From G020348185 sp964525045 (GTDB lineage Bacteria; Nitrospirota; Nitrospiria; Nitrospirales; UBA8639), in assembly GCA_964525045.1 (NCBI GenBank), contig CAZGFD010000032.1, positions 1 to 39,263 of the forward strand: a stretch of DNA of 39,263 nt. The letters run 5' to 3'. The notes beneath the pieces are model-generated. The model searched no databases, was not told the DNA's origin, and was given only the letters and a program-made list of their open reading frames with translations. Shown here piece after piece: positions 7,518 to 15,392 of the stretch; positions within the stretch are counted from its first letter, which is position 1, and every line of letters starts with the position of its first letter. Made by a program: the position numbers and the translations under genes.

Positions 7518-7883
7518 ATGCCGCAGCTTGTACCAAAACCAACGATCATTCCTCCGCCTGGTCGAAATCCTAAATTGATTGAAGAATACGTCGGCAGGGT
7601 GGCCACGCAGAGTGAGGCGGTGAGTGTTGCCAGGATAGTCTGTCCTCCGGGATGGACTGAAGTGGGACAGCGACCCGATTTTACGGAGACGAAGGTTGTC
7701 CTTCAAGGCATGCTGAAGGTGGAGTATAAAGATGGCCAGTTGGAAGTCCGGTCCGGTCAAGCGGTGATCTCTCAGCCGGGGGAATGGATTCGGTATAGTG
7801 CGCCGGAAGCGGAAGGGGCGGAATATGTCGCGATCTGTCTGCCGGCCTTTTCACCCCGGACGGTTCACCGTGATACTGAATGA
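7518..7883 (+). CDS. Cupin-fold protein
   Basis: A 121-residue single-domain protein. The stretch ETKVVLQGMLKVEYKDGQLEV followed by SGQAVISQPGEWIRYSAPEAEG is the usual cupin motif 1/2 arrangement (a G-rich turn, then G-x-x-x-x-x-P-G-x-x-x). The metal-binding His residues of classical cupins are largely absent, so metal binding is doubtful. The start is supported by AAGGAAG upstream. The family is broad, covering small-molecule binding proteins and isomerases or oxygenases; the substrate cannot be told. It lies between the small membrane protein and the lipocalin. Confidence 0.75.
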   Translation: MPQLVPKPTIIPPPGRNPKLIEEYVGRVATQSEAVSVARIVCPPGWTEVGQRPDFTETKVVLQGMLKVEYKDGQLEVRSGQAVISQPGEWIRYSAPEAEGAEYVAICLPAFSPRTVHRDTE

Positions 7884-7962
7884 CGGTAATGGTCTACCTC
7901 CCTGGTTCAATCCCAGGCCGTCCGCCACCCTCACCCGATCCTTTCCCAATATTAAAATCCAA

Positions 7963-8520
7963 ATGCCGGTGAGAATTTTCTTAGGGATATGGTGTGCTCT
8001 TATGGGAGCCTGTGCGAGTGTTGATTCGGGCAATGAATTACCGACAGCCAAGTCCGTGAATCTCTCAAAATATGTCGGCACGTGGTATGAAATTGCTCGG
8101 TTGCCGATGTGGGCTCAGCGGAACTGCGCGCGCTCCATGGCAAAATATTGGTTACTCGACTCTGGCGACATGGGTGTCCGGAATTCCTGTGTCACGACCG
8201 CTGGGGAGGAAATCAGTGTCGAAGGTGCCGCCACCATTGTTGATCCCGAACACCGGGCCAAACTCAATGTGGTATTTGATCCCTGGTGGGGGAAACTTGC
8301 GGGGCTTTTTACGTCCGCTGAACAAGGAAATTACTGGATCCTTCGAGTTGACCCTGCCTATCAATTCGCTGTCGTCGGAACGCCCGATCGGGAGTTTCTG
8401 TGGATCCTGGCGAGAACCCCCGGTCTTGATGAAGCCACCTATCACGAATTAGTGGCCTATTGCCAAGGGCTCGGGTTTCACACGGAAAATTTGATTCGGG
8501 GTCAATCCGCCCTGAATTGA
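7963..8520 (+). CDS. Outer-membrane lipocalin (Blc-type lipoprotein)
   Basis: A 185-residue lipoprotein: MPVRIFLGIWCALMGACAS carries a lipobox (LMGAC). The lipocalin signature VGTWYEIARLPMWAQRNC lies about 35 residues further, and YWILRVDPAYQFAVVGTPDREFLWILART matches the Blc/apolipoprotein D family. Such proteins bind lipids or fatty acids at the outer membrane. The frame is open upstream to 7798, but that part overlaps the cupin gene, so the ATG at 7963 with its signal sequence is chosen; there is no strong ribosome site. It ends nine bases before the converging CBS gene. Confidence 0.9.
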   Translation: MPVRIFLGIWCALMGACASVDSGNELPTAKSVNLSKYVGTWYEIARLPMWAQRNCARSMAKYWLLDSGDMGVRNSCVTTAGEEISVEGAATIVDPEHRAKLNVVFDPWWGKLAGLFTSAEQGNYWILRVDPAYQFAVVGTPDREFLWILARTPGLDEATYHELVAYCQGLGFHTENLIRGQSALN

Positions 8521-8529
8521 ATACTCCGG

Positions 8530-9378
8530 TCATGTATTCTGGCGCAAAAATCGGGGCCGATCCCGGGCGGCGATCATCTTAATGAGATCTCGCACGGAGA
8601 GAATTCCGACGATCTTATGGTTTTCGACCACCGGCAAATGTCGAATTCCCTTTTCCGCCATCATGTCACTCGCATCATGCACGGTCCGATTGATATCAAT
8701 GTTGATGAGCGGCACAGTCATGATGGTGCCCACTTGGATTTGTCCGGGATCCTGGCCACGGGCCAACACTTTCTGAACCAGATCACGTTCGGTGACAATC
8801 CCCTTTGACTCGCCTCCTTCAGTCGCCAACAGCGCGCCAATTCGTTTGTTGGTCATTTGTTTGGCGGCTGCCAACACGGTTTCCCCACGATCGATAGTTT
8901 CAATCGCCTTTTTCATCAGGATGCTGAGGGGGCGATAGACGTCGTCCAGATCCCGAATAGGACCGGACTCCGCATAGACAAAATGCTTGACAATATCACG
9001 GATCGAAATGAGACCAACGATCTGCTCTCCGTTGGACACACAGAGATGTCGGACTCCGTGCTGTTCCATGAAATGACTGGCGTCGAGCATGGTCCGGTCA
9101 GGAGCAATGGTCAACAAGGGGCTTGCCATTATCTTGGCGGCGGTCATGGTCGAGGCGGGATGTGCCTGTGCCATCACCTTTCGAACCAGATCGGTTTCTG
9201 AGATCAAGCCGACAATATTGGGCGTAGACTGGCCCCCCTCATTTGAATGAACGACGAGACATCCAATGCGCCGTGAGCTCATTCGACGTGCAGCGATGAC
9301 CCCACTGGTTTCTGGATTTACCGATTCAAGATCCCGAATCATACAACGCTCAATTTTTTCGGCGGATACCTCACTCAT
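8530..9378 (-). CDS. Four-CBS-domain protein
   Basis: A 282-residue protein made of two CBS pairs. The repeats show the familiar end motifs: VGLISETDLVRKVM, VGLISIRDIVKHFV, KGIVTERDLVQKVL and VGILSVRDLIKMIA. CBS pairs (Bateman modules) bind adenine nucleotides, so this is a stand-alone energy-sensing or regulatory protein with no visible effector domain. The start at 9378 (MSEVSAEKIER) is chosen over the in-frame one 15 codons upstream because AAGGGAG precedes it. It converges with the lipocalin gene and follows a small basic-protein gene on the same strand. Confidence 0.9.
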   Translation of the reverse strand: MSEVSAEKIERCMIRDLESVNPETSGVIAARRMSSRRIGCLVVHSNEGGQSTPNIVGLISETDLVRKVMAQAHPASTMTAAKIMASPLLTIAPDRTMLDASHFMEQHGVRHLCVSNGEQIVGLISIRDIVKHFVYAESGPIRDLDDVYRPLSILMKKAIETIDRGETVLAAAKQMTNKRIGALLATEGGESKGIVTERDLVQKVLARGQDPGQIQVGTIMTVPLINIDINRTVHDASDMMAEKGIRHLPVVENHKIVGILSVRDLIKMIAARDRPRFLRQNT

Positions 9379-9438
9379 GTTTTCTCCCTTATGTTGGTGC
9401 CAGTCGGTTTTTGTCGTATTCAATTTTTGAAGAGTCGG

Positions 9439-9699
9439 CTACCAACCCTCCTGTTCATCAATGAATTGCCGTGCTCTTCGGAGATCGGCATGGGAACACA
9501 AACCCTTTTCCACCATGAGATGTTCGACAGCCGCAATGCGGGACATGACCTCTGGGAGCATCATATCTAATCTTTCGGTTAACGCGTCAAAGGATTCGGT
9601 GTTTACCTTCGGTGTGCGACGGGTGGCCGCTCGGCCTGGTTTTTTTGTTTGAGGACTCCGTTTGGATCGTTTCGGAGGGGGAGTTTTTTTTTGTGGCAT
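9439..9699 (-). CDS. Small basic hypothetical protein, 86 residues
   Basis: An N-terminal basic Pro/Lys/Arg tail (MPQKKTPPPKRSKRSPQTKK) is followed by a helical part LDMMLPEVMSRIAAVEHLMVEKGL and CSHADLRRARQFIDEQ. The C-terminal part looks like a small helical bundle. A GGAGG sits about five bases before the ATG. The unstructured basic tail suggests nucleic-acid contact, but no family is recognised. It precedes the four-CBS gene by 60 bases. Confidence 0.65.
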   Translation of the reverse strand: MPQKKTPPPKRSKRSPQTKKPGRAATRRTPKVNTESFDALTERLDMMLPEVMSRIAAVEHLMVEKGLCSHADLRRARQFIDEQEGW

Positions 9700-9726
9700 G
9701 TCGTCCTCCAGTGGGAATGTATTTGG

Positions 9727-9792
9727 TTCCCTCGCTCCGACTCTCGCCCCCGCCCTCTCCCTAATGAGGAGAGATAAGGGAGGAAGAGAGGG
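9727..9792. repeat. Dispersed G/C-rich hairpin repeat, copy 2
   Basis: TTCCCTCGCTCC (9727-9738) is followed by CCCTCTCCCTAATGAGG and AGAGATAAGGG, an inverted repeat similar to 2245-2268. TTCCCTCGCTCC also occurs in the copy inside the Ada-like gene at 11866-11877. It lies between divergent genes. Confidence 0.5.
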
Positions 9793-10304
9793 ACACGAAT
9801 TCTAAAATGGTAATGTTATGGACAATAGTATAGTAGATTTCCCATATGACTTTCGCCCCTTACCCCGACATTTTTCCCGCAGGGAGGAGAGAAATTTCAG
9901 GCACCAATAAGTCGGCATAGCCCTCTTGGTCAAAAGTACGGGGAATACACCGGTTTGAGAATCGAAGTTGTTTGAGCAAAGAACTGTTGGGACTCCAAAC
10001 CATTGTGCCATAAGAAGATAAGTCCATAACCAAATTGTTTTCCATCTGGGAGGGTTTGCCTTTTGGCAGAGATATGTATTGACTATCAATAATTTCAAGG
10101 ACCTCAGAATATAGCACATGAGCCTAAATCCCAAAATCTGGAAACGAGAAGCAGGAAGCCGAATTAATAAGAGGATGGGTCCCACTGGTTTAATCGTTTT
10201 CTCACAACCGGTTATGGTAGAAAGAGTTTCTTTGCTAATGTTTGAGCGCGTTTCATGTTAGGGTTTATGGAGATCCGTCCTCAGAGGAAAGGAGTAGGGT
10301 AGGG
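9793..10304. other. About 500 bases without a confident gene
   Basis: The only frame of note is on the minus strand at 9860-10117 (85 codons from a GTG, beginning LYSEVLEIIDSQYISLPKGK). Its composition is protein-like (MENNLVMDLSSYGTMVWS, FDQEGYADLLVPEIS), but it has no good ribosome site and a stop lies two codons upstream of the GTG. It could be a remnant of a longer gene. I see no RNA gene here. Confidence 0.3.
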
Positions 10305-10835
10305 ATGACACCATTTGTCAGCCGGATGATTCGAGCTTCGATGTTCGATGTTCACGTCTATGAAGAAGTGGAGGCCGATAAGAGCGCTCTGGGACCGGCC
10401 ATGGCTGTGGTTGCGCTATCGAGCCTGGCAGGCGGAGTGGCTCTATTCGAGATGCTTGGCGTTGAGGGTATGGTGATTGGCGCCGTCGGGGCTTTAGTTG
10501 GGTGGTTTATCTGGGCCTTCATGACGTATTTTATCGGCACGAAACTCCTGCCTGAACCGCAAACGGAGGCTGATCTCGGACAACTCCTGAGGACCATTGG
10601 ATTTTCGAGTGCTCCGGGTCTGATTCGAGTATTAGCCGTCATCCCGGTCTTGGCCGATCCTGTGCATCTTATTGCCGGAATTTGGATGTTGATGGCCATG
10701 GTCGTGGCGGTACGCCAGGCATTGGATTACCACAGCACCCTCAGAGCCGTAGGGGTGTGTGTGATTGGCTGGGTGGTGCAGGTATTGGTCGTGGGATCTG
10801 TTCTCCTTATGTTCGGGGGACCACCGGGGCCTTAG
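10305..10835 (+). CDS. YIP1-family-like integral membrane protein
   Basis: A 176-residue protein starting MTPFVSRMIRASMFDVHVYEEVEAD. Five hydrophobic stretches follow, including AMAVVALSSLAGGVALFEML, VIGAVGALVGWFIWAFMTYF, VLAVIPVLADPVHLIAGIWM and GVCVIGWVVQVLVVGSVLLM. The cytosolic start with 'R.L..P...FE.v' character and the motif GTKLLPEP...LGQLLRTIGFSSAPG are typical of bacterial YIP1 proteins (PF04893), whose function is mostly unknown. The ATG at 10305 is favoured by AAAGGAG upstream and by family length over the longer frame from 10242. Confidence 0.75.
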   Translation: MTPFVSRMIRASMFDVHVYEEVEADKSALGPAMAVVALSSLAGGVALFEMLGVEGMVIGAVGALVGWFIWAFMTYFIGTKLLPEPQTEADLGQLLRTIGFSSAPGLIRVLAVIPVLADPVHLIAGIWMLMAMVVAVRQALDYHSTLRAVGVCVIGWVVQVLVVGSVLLMFGGPPGP

Positions 10836-10997
10836 CGTAAGGCGTAACGAAAACCGGGTCTGCCAGCTTTCGCTCGTATTGAGGGATCTACCCTCCGTGA
10901 TACTCTCCGTGAATGGTCTTTCAGGCCATAGCAAGATTCGGATTGCATCTTTTCAGGAAACCCATTAAAACAGTTTCAATCACATGAAGGGTACTCC

Positions 10998-11954
10998 ATG
11001 TCTCTGAAAAAGATCGAGCGACAGGCTAACGATTACCGGCGGATTGAACAAGCCATCCGCAACCTTGAACAGACGGCTGGCCGGCACCCCGACCTGAAAC
11101 AACTTGCGGCGAATCTGCAACTCAGTGAAAGTCATTTTCAGCGGCTATTCAGTCGATGGGCGGGGGTGAGTCCGAAGCGGTTTCTGCAATACCTGACTTT
11201 GGATTATGCCAAATGCGCCCTGGCCAAATCGGACAATCTGCTGGACGTAACTTTGGCGTCCGGTCTTTCGAGCGTCAGTCGGCTTCACGATTTATTTATT
11301 GAGTGTGAAGCGGTGACCCCAGGGGAATACCGGAGCCGGGGAAGAGGGGTGTCCATCATGTACGGTTTTCATCCGAGTCCGTTCGGGGAATGCCTTTTGG
11401 CCGCCACTTCCCGTGGCATCTGCGGCTTGACCTTCCTACGGAATGGAACTGGGCCACAAGCGCTGGAAGCCCTATCCCGCCGGTGGGGCCAGGCCACTCT
11501 GACGGCAAATTCAAGCTTGACGAGGCCATTACTTGAGAGGATTTTTTCCACCAGCCGGAACTACCGAAAGCCCGTGTATCTTCTTGTGAAGGGGACCAAT
11601 TTTCAAATTAAAGTTTGGGAGGCGTTACTTCGCATTCCCACCGGTTCCATGGTTTCCTATTCCGACGTCGCCCGACATGTGGGCATGCCACAAGCCTTTC
11701 GGGCAGTCGCCAATGCCATCGCCGACAATCCCATTCAGTATTTGATTCCCTGCCATCGCGTCATTCAAGGGCTCGGTACGTTCGGAGGTTATCAAGGCGG
11801 CCCGGAAAGGAAGAAAGCTCTGATCGGGTGGGAAGCGGCCCTGGGGGAAAGAGATGTTTCCTTTCTTCCCTCGCTCCAGCGGGGAGACCCGCCCGCCGAA
11901 GCTGCATCAGCGAAGGCTGGGGGTAGGGAGAGGGAAGAACGGGTGCGAGCGTGA
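10998..11954 (+). CDS. Ada-like AraC-type regulator / O6-alkylguanine DNA alkyltransferase
   Basis: A 318-residue protein with an AraC-type helix-turn-helix at about residues 35-112 (ESHFQRLFSRWAGVSPKRFLQ, then TLASGLSSVSRLHDLF). A methyltransferase (MGMT) domain with the active-site motif IPCHRV (Cys252) and GLGTFGGYQGG follows. It repairs O6-alkylguanine by moving the alkyl group to Cys252. The Ada N-terminal zinc domain is absent, so promoter activation by a phosphotriester signal is unlikely. The start has GAAGGG six bases upstream. The last 36 residues or so (after LIGWEAALG) are Arg/Glu/Pro-rich and coincide with a dispersed repeat rather than conserved domain sequence. Confidence 0.9.
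   Translation: MSLKKIERQANDYRRIEQAIRNLEQTAGRHPDLKQLAANLQLSESHFQRLFSRWAGVSPKRFLQYLTLDYAKCALAKSDNLLDVTLASGLSSVSRLHDLFIECEAVTPGEYRSRGRGVSIMYGFHPSPFGECLLAATSRGICGLTFLRNGTGPQALEALSRRWGQATLTANSSLTRPLLERIFSTSRNYRKPVYLLVKGTNFQIKVWEALLRIPTGSMVSYSDVARHVGMPQAFRAVANAIADNPIQYLIPCHRVIQGLGTFGGYQGGPERKKALIGWEAALGERDVSFLPSLQRGDPPAEAASAKAGGREREERVRA
11864..11945. repeat. Dispersed repeat inside the 3' end of the Ada-like gene
   Basis: The segment contains TTCCCTCGCTCC (also at 9727), GCCGAAGCTGCATCAGCGAAGGC (compare GCGAAGCTGTTCCGGCGAAGGC at 23402-23423) and GGTAGGGAGAGGG. It supplies most of the coding for the C-terminal extension of the Ada-like protein. Confidence 0.5.
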
Positions 11955-12006
11955 GGAACACACCAAGTTAGCTGCAGCCTATACTAGTCATGTAGATCCA
12001 CCTTCC

Positions 12007-13254
12007 ATGAGAATTCTGATTATTGCCATTGGGAGTTATGGAGATGTCCTCCCCCTTCTTGGTGTGGCGGTTTCTCTCAAGCAACGTGGCCATGCAGTCA
12101 CGTTCTTTTCCAATGACCATTTTGCCCCCCATGTTCGAAGGTTTGATCTTGACTTTGTGGCATTGAGCTCTTCGGCTGACTATGACGCGTTAACTGATCA
12201 CCCGGATCTTTGGAACAAGTACAAAGGATGGCGGCTTATCGGCTCCAGCATAGTGTCGGATGCATTGCGAAAGGCGTACAGCATTCTTTGCACCCATGCC
12301 TTCCCCGGAAAAACCATCATGGTCAGTTCAACCCTGGCGTTTGCCGCTCGATTAATCCAGGAAACCCATGGCATACCGAACGCCACCGTTCATTTATCAC
12401 CGGGCGTGTTTCACTCAGCCCATGCCCCCCCCAAAGTACCCGGTCTTTTTATGCCCGGATGGTTTCCGGTTTCTGTGAAGAGAGCCATTTGGAAAGCCCT
12501 GGATCACTCGATGATCGATCCCATTGTCAAACCTGGGCTCAATCGCTATCGACAGGAGCTGGGATTACCTCCGGCTTCCAGAATTTTCCATGAATGGCTT
12601 CACTCTCCGGATTTAACCTTGTGCCTCTTCCCCAAATGGTTCGCCGCCCCCCAACCTGACTGGCCTCCCAAAACCCGACTTACCGGCTTTCCTCTTTTCG
12701 ATGATGCTTTCCGGGCGCCCTTTCCGGAGGAAGTACAAGAGTTTCTCGAGGAAGGCTCACCTCCTGTGGTTTTTACCCCTGGATCGGCCAACAAATTTGG
12801 AACAAATTTTTTCGCGGAAGGTGCCAGGGCTTGTCAGCTAACGGGCCGGCGGGGGCTGTTTTTAACACAGTATCCGGACCAATTGCCTTCCTCTCTCCCG
12901 TCAGGTGTGCACCATTGTTCCTATGTTCCGTTAAGTCAATTACTGCCTCATTGTGCTGCTTTAATTCACCATGGGGGCATTGGGACCTGTGCCCAAGCGC
13001 TTCGAGCCGGCATTCCACAAATCATTCAACCCCTGAATTTTGATCAGTTTGACAACGGCGGGCATGTCACCCGCTTAGGAGTCGGGCAAACGATTTCGCC
13101 CCGGTCGTTTCGCGGTTCTCTCATCGCCAAATCCATTGAAGCGCTTCTTTCCTCCCAGGCCGTCAAAACTCGGTGTGCCTCGGTTGCGGACCATTTCACT
13201 GGCATCAACCCATTAGAAGAGACGTGCAACGTTATTGAATCAGATCTGTTCTGA
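12007..13254 (+). CDS. Glycosyltransferase, GT1/UGT (MGT) family
   Basis: A 415-residue protein starting MRILIIAIGSYGDVLPLLG, the N-terminal Rossmann start of GT1 enzymes (for example sterol glucosyltransferase or rhamnosyltransferase RhlB type). The C-terminal donor-binding signature is clear: LLPHCAALIHHGGIGTCAQA then LRAGIPQIIQPLNFDQFDNG. It should transfer a nucleotide-activated sugar to a lipid or small molecule in the cytosol; donor and acceptor cannot be told. The frame is open upstream into the Ada-like gene, but the ATG at 12007 matches family N termini. It has no strong ribosome site. Confidence 0.9.
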   Translation: MRILIIAIGSYGDVLPLLGVAVSLKQRGHAVTFFSNDHFAPHVRRFDLDFVALSSSADYDALTDHPDLWNKYKGWRLIGSSIVSDALRKAYSILCTHAFPGKTIMVSSTLAFAARLIQETHGIPNATVHLSPGVFHSAHAPPKVPGLFMPGWFPVSVKRAIWKALDHSMIDPIVKPGLNRYRQELGLPPASRIFHEWLHSPDLTLCLFPKWFAAPQPDWPPKTRLTGFPLFDDAFRAPFPEEVQEFLEEGSPPVVFTPGSANKFGTNFFAEGARACQLTGRRGLFLTQYPDQLPSSLPSGVHHCSYVPLSQLLPHCAALIHHGGIGTCAQALRAGIPQIIQPLNFDQFDNGGHVTRLGVGQTISPRSFRGSLIAKSIEALLSSQAVKTRCASVADHFTGINPLEETCNVIESDLF

Positions 13255-13419
13255 AATTCGGCGTGCCTTCAATGCCAAAGTTTTTTTACATGAAGGGGAC
13301 ATTTTTGAGGAGAGGTACCTTGTACGAATTAAATTGCCTTTTTTGAGCGCTTATCCTAGAATGACCGTTACATTCAGACATCAACCTATGGGCCGGCGGC
13401 CCGGAAAGTGGTATTGGAA

Positions 13420-14121
13420 ATGGATGAGCCAATCCGCTACACGTATAGGTTTGAGTTTGACGATCGTACCCAAAAAACTTTTCAGTTATCGCTCAATCCG
13501 GTAACACTGGAATATTTACCTGGCACTTCCCCTTCTAAGCCTGACTGGACCAAACTTCAGTTTCATCAATGTGAAAACTGTCCACTGGGGACTCAAGTGG
13601 AATATTGTCCTGTTGCTGTCAATTTGTCGAATATTGTCGAAGGGTTTAAAGGGAGGGACTCTATTGAAAAAGCTAATGTAACGGTTGAGATTAAGGAAAG
13701 AAAGTATCAAAACCGCCTCGACCTACAAAAGGGCTTAGGATCCCTGATGGGAGTCGTCATGGTCACCAGCAATTGTCCCGTCTTGGATCACTTGCGACCG
13801 ATGGTGAGATTTCACCTCCCATTTGCATCAGGACATGAGACCGTTTACCGAGCGGTGTCGATGTATCTTGTTGAGCAATATTTTTGTATGAAAGAGGGTG
13901 GCACTCCCGACTGGGAACTAGAGGCGTTTGCGAAAACCTACCAAGATGTGTTCCAGGTGAATAAAAAAATGCGGGAGAGATTGCAGTGTGCCTCGGAACG
14001 ATATCGGGATGCCAATACCAACGCCGTCATTTACCTGGCTTCGTTGGGTCAGCAAATGGAGATGGACTTGGAGTTCATAGATAATAACCTTGAGGAACTC
14101 CGCTATTTATTCGTGCATTAA
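13420..14121 (+). CDS. Conserved protein with a Cys-rich N-terminal motif (DUF6901-like)
   Basis: A 233-residue protein starting MDEPIRYTYRFEFDD. A GTG four codons earlier (13408) is an alternative start. The N-terminal beta segment is followed by the motif FHQCENCPLGTQVEYCPVAV, where Cys-x-x-Cys and a later Cys may bind a metal. A helical part follows (SLMGVVMVTSNCPVLDHLRP, MVRFHLPFASGHETVYRAVS), then a long helical C terminus. I recall this pattern from a conserved family of unknown function (DUF6901, number from memory). It is cytosolic by composition. It lies between the glycosyltransferase and a CBS gene. Confidence 0.7.
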   Translation: MDEPIRYTYRFEFDDRTQKTFQLSLNPVTLEYLPGTSPSKPDWTKLQFHQCENCPLGTQVEYCPVAVNLSNIVEGFKGRDSIEKANVTVEIKERKYQNRLDLQKGLGSLMGVVMVTSNCPVLDHLRPMVRFHLPFASGHETVYRAVSMYLVEQYFCMKEGGTPDWELEAFAKTYQDVFQVNKKMRERLQCASERYRDANTNAVIYLASLGQQMEMDLEFIDNNLEELRYLFVH

Positions 14122-14230
14122 TGGCAAGCTTCCGAATTCTACAATTGTCATGAGGAAGTGCAAAGTCTAGCTATGATCCCTCAAACGAAGTTTAGACAGG
14201 AAGGCATTATGATGGAAGGAGGGCTAGCCT

Positions 14231-14611
14231 ATGGTTTCCATAACAGAAGTCATGAGTACAGAACTCAAGAAGATTTCCTGCAAGGCCTCAATTGCCGACA
14301 CCGCTCAAAAAATGCGTGACGAACAAGTGGGAGCCCTCTTCATCGAAAAAGATGGAGAAATCGTTGGCAGTGTGAGTGATCGAGAGCTTGTGCGAAAGGC
14401 CGTAGCCGATAAAAAAGATTTAGAGAACACTCCTGTGGAGGATATCATGACGACCCCCCTGAATAGCATTGACTCCACAAAAACTCTACTGGATGTGCAG
14501 GATAAAATGAAGGATCTTAAAGTGAGACATCTTGCCGTTCGAGAAGGAAAGAAAGTCGTCGGCATTATTTCCGTCGGAGACCTCTTGGCGTATTTTACAT
14601 GGCGGATTTGA
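14231..14611 (+). CDS. Two-CBS-domain protein
   Basis: A 126-residue Bateman module: ITEVMSTELKKISCKASIAD opens the first CBS, ending EIVGSVSDRELVRKAV. The second runs VEDIMTTPLNSIDSTKTLLD to KVVGIISVGDLLAYFT. The pair probably binds an adenine nucleotide. There is no effector domain, so it may act on a partner protein. GGAGG at about 14217-14221 supports the start. It is the second CBS protein in the window; this one is a single pair. Confidence 0.92.
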   Translation: MVSITEVMSTELKKISCKASIADTAQKMRDEQVGALFIEKDGEIVGSVSDRELVRKAVADKKDLENTPVEDIMTTPLNSIDSTKTLLDVQDKMKDLKVRHLAVREGKKVVGIISVGDLLAYFTWRI

Positions 14612-14834
14612 ATTGTTAGCTTCTCCCTGTCCCAATTGGAGGGTGTATGAGAGTTTGATCTCATTGGAACACCTGGAGAAATTGCACTTATTGTATGAAT
14701 CCGCGTTATCTTATTAAGGGAAAGAGCCGGACAACATGTCAGAGTTGACCGGACACGAAGACTTGTCTATTTTTAAGAAAGCGCCAGTATTTAAATGAAA
14801 TTTGTTTTAACTCCAATTATTGCCTATTTTTTCT

Positions 14835-15389
14835 ATGGAAGATCAGTCTAACCAAGCAGATCCCGAAGTCGAAGAGGGACTATCCACACCCGTTGGATCA
14901 CGCCGTTCTTTCTTTGCCTGGGTCACCGGGGGCATCTCTACCTTTATTGGAATTTCCCTTGCTGTGCCCATCGTGGGATATATCATTTTCCCCGCATTTC
15001 GCCGCCGGGAGAAAAAATGGGTTCCTGTCGGCAAAGTGGAAGAACTACCGGTTGAAGAACCGATAGATCTTCAATATACGGAAACGGTGAAAGATGGGTG
15101 GCTTAAGACCAGTTCAACCAAAGGCATTTGGGCCATCAAACACAAGGATAACCAGGTAACTGTTTTCTCTCCGATTTGTCCCCACCTGGGGTGTGGGTAT
15201 CGATGGGACAAAACAGATGGGTTATTTAAGTGTCCCTGCCACGGCAGTATTTATGATATTGAAGGAAACGTGAAAGGTGGCCCCGCCCCTCGACCGTTAG
15301 ACACCCTTCCGGTCAAAGTCGAAGACGGGCAGTTACTCGTCATCTATCGGCAATATAAATCAGGACTCTCCAAAAAGGTCGAGTTGTAA
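14835..15389 (+). CDS. Rieske iron-sulfur protein of a quinol:cytochrome c reductase
   Basis: A 184-residue Rieske protein. An N-terminal cytosolic tail is followed by one membrane helix (WVTGGISTFIGISLAVPIVG) and the [2Fe-2S] binding motifs CPHLGCGY (Cys115, His117, disulfide Cys120) and CPCHGS (Cys133, disulfide Cys135, His136). It takes electrons from quinol at the Qo site of cytochrome b and passes them to cytochrome c. The frame is open five codons upstream at a TTG; the ATG at 14835 is chosen although no ribosome site is clear. The cytochrome b gene begins four bases after its stop, so the two form one operon. Confidence 0.95.
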   Translation: MEDQSNQADPEVEEGLSTPVGSRRSFFAWVTGGISTFIGISLAVPIVGYIIFPAFRRREKKWVPVGKVEELPVEEPIDLQYTETVKDGWLKTSSTKGIWAIKHKDNQVTVFSPICPHLGCGYRWDKTDGLFKCPCHGSIYDIEGNVKGGPAPRPLDTLPVKVEDGQLLVIYRQYKSGLSKKVEL

Positions 15390-15392
15390 TCC

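Noticed and set aside
9802..10185. 127-codon minus-strand frame in the 9.8-10.2 kb gap
   Set aside because: Its translation is not protein-like (clusters of Trp, Cys and Leu without pattern) and it overlaps the slightly better frame 9860-10117; neither has a good start.
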